This document shows positions 38,532-42,727 of a stretch of 42,727 nucleotides of DNA, one piece after another (the stretch's first letter is position 1; the number at the start of each line of letters is the position of its first letter). Origin of the DNA: an uncultured Lachnospiraceae bacterium (GTDB lineage Bacteria; Bacillota; Clostridia; Lachnospirales; Lachnospiraceae); the NCBI GenBank assembly GCA_910578715.1, contig CAJTRL010000028.1, positions 1-42,727 of the forward strand, written 5' to 3'. Under the pieces are notes generated by a model. The model searched no databases and was not told the DNA's origin. It saw only the letters and a program-made list of their open reading frames with translations. Made by a program: the position numbers and the translations under genes.

Positions 38532-39416
38532 TTACTGTTCGTCGTCCGCGATAATTGCCGTTCCGACGCCGTGATTGGTGAAAATCTCAAGCAGCAGACA
38601 GTGCGGAATCCGGCCGTCCAGAATATGTACTCTGTTTACGCCCTCTCTGATTGCATCGGTACAGTTTGTCAGCTTCGGCAGCATTCCGCCGCCGATACAG
38701 CCTCCCTGAATCAGCTCTTCGGCCTGTGACGCCGTCAGTCTGGAAATAAAACTGGATTTATCTTCGATATCCCGGTAAAGACCCTCGATATCTGTCAGAA
38801 AAGCCAGTTTTTCTGCAGAAACAGCCTTTGCAATCGCACAGGCCGCGTCATCCGCGTTGATATTGTAAGTCTGAAAATGTTCGTCCAGCCCGATTGGCGC
38901 AACAATAGGAAGAAAATCTTTTTCCAGCAGGTCATATAAGACCTTTGGATTAACATTTTTGATTTCGCCCACAAAACCGATATCCTGTCCGTCAGCATAC
39001 TTTTTACCGCATTCCAGAAGGCCGCCGTCTTTCCCGCTGATGCCGACCGCCTTGACGCCAAGCTCCTGTACCATGCTGACGAGACTCTTGTTGACTTTAT
39101 TTAACACCATTTCCGCGATTTCCATCGTGTCTGCGTCCGTAACGCGCAGTCCGTTGACGAATTTCGCTTCCATCCCCACTTTACCGACCCAACGGCTGAT
39201 TTCCTTGCCGCCGCCGTGGACGATAATCGGCTTGAAGCCTACCAGCTTTAAGAGCGTAACGTCTTTGATGACATTCTTTTGCAGTTCCTCGTTGCTCATG
39301 GCGCTTCCGCCGTACTTTACGACAATTATCTTACGGTTAAATTTCTGTATATAAGGAAGCGCTTCGATTAATACCTCGGCTTTCCCCAGAATCTGGTTCA
39401 TTTCTTTTGATTCCAT
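38532..39416 (-). CDS. argB: acetylglutamate kinase
   Basis: 294 residues. Phosphorylates N-acetylglutamate; often the feedback-regulated step. KYGGSAM (about 34-40) and IIVHGGGKEISRW (about 63-75) are the nucleotide and substrate loops; NVNPKVLYDLLEKDFLPIVAP in outline and NINADDAACAIAKA are conserved. An N-terminal helix (about 1-22) of the kind linked to arginine-sensitive hexamers is present. An alternative start is ATG 39401. It is separated from argJ by 182 nt that hold the 17-bp tandem repeat. Confidence 0.95.
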   Translation of the reverse strand: MESKEMNQILGKAEVLIEALPYIQKFNRKIIVVKYGGSAMSNEELQKNVIKDVTLLKLVGFKPIIVHGGGKEISRWVGKVGMEAKFVNGLRVTDADTMEIAEMVLNKVNKSLVSMVQELGVKAVGISGKDGGLLECGKKYADGQDIGFVGEIKNVNPKVLYDLLEKDFLPIVAPIGLDEHFQTYNINADDAACAIAKAVSAEKLAFLTDIEGLYRDIEDKSSFISRLTASQAEELIQGGCIGGGMLPKLTNCTDAIREGVNRVHILDGRIPHCLLLEIFTNHGVGTAIIADDEQ

Positions 39417-39456
39417 TCTGTTTTCCCGTGCCTTTCGGTTTCTTACTTTCTGATTC

Positions 39457-39584
39457 TTCTTGCTTTTCAGTTCTTCTTGCTTTTCAGTTCTTTTTCTTTT
39501 CAGCTCTTTTTGCTTCTCAGTTCTTCTTGCTTCTCAGCTCTTCTTACTTCTCAGTTCTTCTTGATACTTCTTGCTTTTCCGTTC
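39457..39584 (-). repeat. 17-bp tandem repeat between argJ and argB
   Basis: Unit TTCTTGCTTTTCAGTTC (plus strand). Seven near-identical units (one of 16 bp) and one 10-bp partial run head to tail from 39457 to 39584. On the transcribed strand it is purine-rich (GAACTGAAAAGCAAGAA). Unit length is not a multiple of three and no long frame crosses it, so it is non-coding. A 15-codon frame starts at about 39598 next to the argJ stop. Unit number may vary and alter argJ-argB spacing in the mRNA. Confidence 0.9.
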
Positions 39585-39598
39585 TTCTTTTTCCACAT

Positions 39599-40822
39599 TT
39601 AACTGCGGTAATCCGCATTAATCTTCACATAATCGTAGGTCAGGTCGCATCCCCATGCGGTCGCCTCGCCGTCGCCTTCCTTGACGTCCACGAGAACCCG
39701 TACTTCCGGCGCGGAAAGAATCTGCGTCGCCTCTTCCTCGCTGTAATCCGTCACATTGCCGTCCCGGTAAACAAGAATGCTTCTGCCTTCGCTTTCCAGA
39801 AAAACATCCAGACGGTCCGGGTCGAAATCCACGCCCGCGTAACCGAGCGCGCACAAAAATCTTCCGCAGTTCGCGTCATGGCCGAACACCGCGGCCTTGC
39901 TCAGACTGGAACTGATAACGGATTTGCTCAGTTTTCTGGCGTCTTCCTTCGTCTTCGCGTGGATGACCTTTGTTTCAAACAGGGCCGTCGCGCCCTCGCC
40001 GTCTCCCGCCATCATCTTTGCAAGCGTCGTATTTACCTGATTCAGCGCCTCCATGAACTTCTCGTAATCTTCATTTTTTGAAGTGATTTCCGGGTTTCCC
40101 GCCATACCGTTCGCCAAAATAACAAGTGTGTCATTCGTAGAGGTATCGCCGTCTACCGATATCATATTGAAAGTGTCCGTTACATTTTCCCGCAGCGCTT
40201 CCTGAAGCAGTTCTTTGGAAATCGCGATATCCGTCGTCAGAAAACCGAGCATGGTACACATATCGGGATGAATCATGCCGGAGCCCTTGCACATGCCGCC
40301 GAGCGTCACGCTCTTTCCGCCGATTTCAAAAGTAACAGCGGCCTGTTTGGAAATCGTATCCGTCGTCATAATGGCTTCCGCCGCAATCCGGCCCGCTTCT
40401 ATGGTATCGGCCTTCTGTTCCACCAGCTTTTTCACGCCTTCCATAATTTTGTCGGTGGGAATCTGACGGCCGATTACGCCGGTGGACGCCACAAGCACGG
40501 CATCTTCCGGAATCTGCAGATATTCCGCCGCTGCTTTCGCCGTCTGCTTACAGCACTCATACCCCTGGGACCCAGTACAGGCATTGGCAATCCCCGCATT
40601 TGCGATAACCGCCTGTGCATAAGGCGAATGCGCCACCACCTCTTTGTCCCAGATAACCGGCGCCGCCTTGACGATATTGCTCGTAAAAACGCCCGCCGCC
40701 ACGCATGGCTTCCGGCTGTATACAAGCGCCATATCCTTTCTGTTCTGATATTTAATGGAAGCCTCCACTCCCGCCGCCTCAAATCCCTGCGCCGCAGTTA
40801 CGCCGCCTTCAATTACCTTCAT
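39599..40822 (-). CDS. argJ: bifunctional glutamate N-acetyltransferase / amino-acid acetyltransferase
   Basis: 407 residues from ATG 40822 (AAGGGATTGAGAAGT before it); 20 more upstream codons are open but not family sequence. ArgJ recycles acetyl groups from N-acetylornithine to glutamate, and bifunctional forms also use acetyl-CoA. Motifs: FTSNIVKAAPV, VIANAGIANACTG, ASTGVIGRQIP, GMIHPDMCTMLGFLTTD with the self-cleavage Thr at about the middle (TML), and SVDGDTSTNDT. The precursor is cut into alpha and beta chains. Bifunctionality is not provable from sequence. Confidence 0.95.
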   Translation of the reverse strand: MKVIEGGVTAAQGFEAAGVEASIKYQNRKDMALVYSRKPCVAAGVFTSNIVKAAPVIWDKEVVAHSPYAQAVIANAGIANACTGSQGYECCKQTAKAAAEYLQIPEDAVLVASTGVIGRQIPTDKIMEGVKKLVEQKADTIEAGRIAAEAIMTTDTISKQAAVTFEIGGKSVTLGGMCKGSGMIHPDMCTMLGFLTTDIAISKELLQEALRENVTDTFNMISVDGDTSTNDTLVILANGMAGNPEITSKNEDYEKFMEALNQVNTTLAKMMAGDGEGATALFETKVIHAKTKEDARKLSKSVISSSLSKAAVFGHDANCGRFLCALGYAGVDFDPDRLDVFLESEGRSILVYRDGNVTDYSEEEATQILSAPEVRVLVDVKEGDGEATAWGCDLTYDYVKINADYRS

Positions 40823-40847
40823 ACTTCTCAATCCCTTCTGTATTTTC

Positions 40848-41291
40848 CTATTCCATATTAAACTTCGTAATATTATCCTCATTCAGCACAAAATCATAAT
40901 AATTCAGGTCTTCCCGTTTTGTCCAGCCTATTTGTTTCCAAAAGGCGTTTCCAATATCATTTTTAGTAAAGGCAATCAGGGACACTTTATTAATATGCGC
41001 TTCTTTCAGAGCGTTCATGCAGAATACGACCATCGCCTTTCCGATACCGCGCATTCTGTATTTTTCCGCCACACAGACATGATACAGGCATCCTCTTCTA
41101 CCATCGTGTCCGCACAGAATCGAGCCCGCCACTTCTCCATCCTCTATATCGACCACGCTCATTCCCGGATTTCTTTCCAGAAAGGCTTCCACTCCTTCTC
41201 TGGAATCGTCCACGCTCCGGATGCCGAATCCCCTGATGGTCATCCAGAGACAGCGCACCTGCTCGTAATCTTCTATCGTCATCGCCCGTAT
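40848..41291 (-). CDS. GNAT-family N-acetyltransferase in the arginine operon
   Basis: 147 residues from ATG 41291, which follows GAGAGAAAGG by 13 nt; the longer frame runs through the SD. GNAT core: IEDGEVAGSILCGHDGRRGC in outline, YHVCVAEKYRMRGIGKAMV (acetyl-CoA loop RMRGIGKA) and KVSLIAFTKNDIGNAFWKQIGW in outline. Substrate unknown. Placed between argC and argJ, it could be a short N-acetylglutamate synthase priming the pathway, or an unrelated acetyltransferase. The gaps are 73 nt from argC and 25 nt to argJ. Confidence 0.85.
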   Translation of the reverse strand: MRAMTIEDYEQVRCLWMTIRGFGIRSVDDSREGVEAFLERNPGMSVVDIEDGEVAGSILCGHDGRRGCLYHVCVAEKYRMRGIGKAMVVFCMNALKEAHINKVSLIAFTKNDIGNAFWKQIGWTKREDLNYYDFVLNEDNITKFNME

Positions 41292-41364
41292 CATATCAAA
41301 ATCACGCCTTTCTCTCAATGCGGAAACTTCGTTCGCTCTTTCTTATCCTATGGTTCTGTGACTC

Positions 41365-42432
41365 CTACGGAAACAGCGGCACAAGCTCCAGCCCTTCGCT
41401 CTCTTTCAGGCCAAACATCAGATTCATATTCTGTACGGCCTGTCCCGCCGCGCCTTTGACCAGATTATCCAGCGCGCCCATCATGATGATGCGGCCGGTC
41501 CGCTCGTCAATGACAAAATTAATATCCACATAGTTACTGCCTTCTACCCATTTTGTCTCCGGGCAGACGCCTTTTTCCAGGACACGGACAAATTTTTCTT
41601 CCTTATAATATTTATCATAAACCGCTTTAATCTGTTCATAATCCGGAAGTCCCATAGTTCCGTCCGCTTTTTTCACCGGGACAAGCGATGCGTACTCGGT
41701 CACCAGAATCCCACGGTTCATCGGTACGAGATGGGGCGTAAAGTTAAGCATCAGCGGCCTTCCCGCCGCATAGCCGAGCTGTTCCTCTATTTCCGGCGTA
41801 TGTCTGTGGCTCGCAACGCCATAAGCCTTAATGTTTTCGTTGACTTCACAATACAGGTTGGGCACTTTGGCGCCCCGTCCCGCGCCGGACGTACCGCTCT
41901 TGGCGTCGATAATTAAGGTGTCGGCATCAATAAGTCCTTCCCGGACAAGGGGATAGGCGGTCAGGATGGAACAGGTCGTATAACAGCCCGGATTGGCCGT
42001 CAGCCTCGCCTTTTTCACGTCTTCCCTGTTCAGCTCGCACAACCCGTATACAGCCTCTTCGATATACTGCGGCGCCTTATGTACGATGCCGTACCATTTT
42101 TCATAAACGGACACGTCCTTAATGCGAAAATCGGCGCTTAAATCGATAATCTTAACTTGAGAAAGAATCTCATCGTTTATCAGAGAAGCGCAGAACCCCT
42201 GTGGTGTCGCCGTAAAAATGACATCCACCTGTTTTGCGAGTTCTTCCATATTATCATCCATGCAGACATCATCCACAATCTGAAACATGTTCTGATAGAC
42301 TTCACAATACTTCTTATCAATATAGCTTCTGGAGCCATACCACTTAATTTCCACTTCTTTATGCGCCGTCAGAAGCCTGACAAGCTCTCCCCCGGCATAT
42401 CCGGTTGCCCCGATGATTCCCGCTTTAATCAT
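41365..42432 (-). CDS. argC: N-acetyl-gamma-glutamyl-phosphate reductase
   Basis: 355 residues from ATG 42432; an in-frame ATG at 42444 sits one nt after AAAGGAG, too close for normal initiation. NADPH-dependent reduction of N-acetylglutamyl phosphate to the semialdehyde. GATGYAGGELVRLL is the dinucleotide loop, NPGCYTT carries the catalytic Cys (about residue 150), and SHRHTPEIEEQLG carries the conserved His. First gene of argC-GNAT-argJ-argB-argD-solute-binding protein. Confidence 0.95.
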   Translation of the reverse strand: MIKAGIIGATGYAGGELVRLLTAHKEVEIKWYGSRSYIDKKYCEVYQNMFQIVDDVCMDDNMEELAKQVDVIFTATPQGFCASLINDEILSQVKIIDLSADFRIKDVSVYEKWYGIVHKAPQYIEEAVYGLCELNREDVKKARLTANPGCYTTCSILTAYPLVREGLIDADTLIIDAKSGTSGAGRGAKVPNLYCEVNENIKAYGVASHRHTPEIEEQLGYAAGRPLMLNFTPHLVPMNRGILVTEYASLVPVKKADGTMGLPDYEQIKAVYDKYYKEEKFVRVLEKGVCPETKWVEGSNYVDINFVIDERTGRIIMMGALDNLVKGAAGQAVQNMNLMFGLKESEGLELVPLFP

Positions 42433-42478
42433 ATATATAATCATGCTCCTTTCTTAGCGCGCGAATTTACACTTTTTT

Positions 42479-42506
42479 ATTCTACCATACTCTTTTCATC
42501 TTTCAA
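42479..42506 (-). promoter_or_regulatory. predicted promoter of the arginine operon
   Basis: Minus strand TTGAAA (42501-42506), 16-nt spacer, TAGAAT (42479-42484). Leader about 40 nt with GCGCGCTAAGAAAGGAGCATG. No convincing ArgR/AhrC box was seen around it. Confidence 0.65.
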
Positions 42507-42546
42507 TATGGAACTTGCAAGAAAATGAAAATAATCGGTGAAAGCG

Positions 42547-42694
42547 GGGCCGGACGACGTATATTTCCCGCAGAGGCACGCTCTCGCTCCGCGAAAAACG
42601 CAGCAGTACTAAGCTCAAAAACGCAAAAGCCGTTTTTTCGCTAAGTGCTGGCGTTTTTCCAGGGCCTCTTTGGGAAATATACGTCGTCCGGCCC
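42547..42694 (-). repeat. long palindromic element, copy 3, reverse orientation
   Basis: Arms 42547-42569 and 42672-42694 are perfectly complementary over 23 bp; after a 2x2 mismatch a further 6 bp (AGAGGC with GCCTCT) pair. Read on the minus strand, the core (42575-42666, 92 nt) begins GGCCCT and ends GCGTGCC. It has AAAAACGC and GCGTTTTT, AGTACTGCT and AGCGAGAGCG, aligning without gaps to copy 2. Its 30-nt inner hairpin has unrelated sequence but still folds (AAAAACG, 7-nt loop, CGTTTTT). It lies upstream of the argC promoter. Confidence 0.85.
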
Positions 42695-42727
42695 TTAGTC
42701 TCCACTGCAAGTCCCCACTGTTCATTG

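Noticed and set aside
39457..39584. CRISPR array
   Set aside because: The 17-bp units are contiguous with no spacers and no cas genes are present; it is a simple tandem repeat.
42440..42510. ArgR/AhrC box at the argC promoter
   Set aside because: GAAT and ATTC words are present but with wrong spacing and no paired boxes; not enough to call an operator.
42547..42694. Classical insertion sequence or MITE with terminal inverted repeats
   Set aside because: The inverted arms differ completely in sequence between the three copies, there is no obvious target duplication, and no transposase is present. A foldback or RNA-based origin is left open.

Overview
The window looks like a chromosomal segment of an anaerobic Clostridia bacterium, most likely a Lachnospiraceae-type gut commensal. 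The reasons are an [FeFe]-hydrogenase-like sensory protein, Bce-type antimicrobial-peptide modules, a GerMN lipoprotein, Gram-positive promoters and Shine-Dalgarno (SD) sites, a Gram-positive SOS (LexA) box, and intermediate GC content. This is inferred from gene content only. No rRNA, tRNA, CRISPR array, transposase or integrase was recognised. 37 of the 39 genes called lie on the minus strand; only the lipid kinase and the PAP2 gene lie on the plus strand.

Layout. 59-2017: ferredoxin/[FeFe]-hydrogenase-like/chemoreceptor-signalling fusion. 2502-7601: aspartate-family operon glyA, hom, putative alternative homoserine kinase, aspartokinase. 7875-9778: divergent lipid kinase and PAP2 phosphatase. 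9814-17414: housekeeping and repair genes (glycosyltransferase, an SfsA-MutY fusion, 5'-nucleotidase, a DUF1653 protein, a small membrane protein under an SOS promoter, YqeY, a zinc-ribbon protein, DNA polymerase III delta). 17799-20992: ECF-type sigma factor, membrane protein, ABC ATPase and ABC permease. 21103-28007: MFS exporter, BceR/BceS/BceA/BceB-like detoxification module and a membrane methyltransferase. 28216-34498: ComEA-like lipoprotein, OmpR-type two-component system, GerMN lipoprotein and ComEC. 34585-35616: YdcZ-like transporter and a DUF3788 protein. 35693-42432: arginine operon argC, GNAT, argJ, argB, argD, followed by an orphan solute-binding protein.

The most unusual content is between the genes. 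Three long palindromic elements (17586-17784, 24703-24887, 42547-42694) share a 92-nt core that aligns without gaps once one 19-nt extra hairpin is removed. Each has basal arms of 23-43 bp that differ between copies yet are almost perfectly self-complementary within a copy. Internal helices covary, and copies 1 and 2 carry CTTG and GNRA-type loops, which suggests a structured RNA or a mobile foldback element. I do not recognise the family.

Three further patterns recur. Bimodular REP-like hairpins lie directly after stop codons. Short GC palindromes lie just upstream of the SD in seven unrelated genes. A leader with CTGAGA, AAAGG and a near-adjacent ATG or GTG recurs before several genes. A 17-bp tandem repeat also separates argJ from argB.
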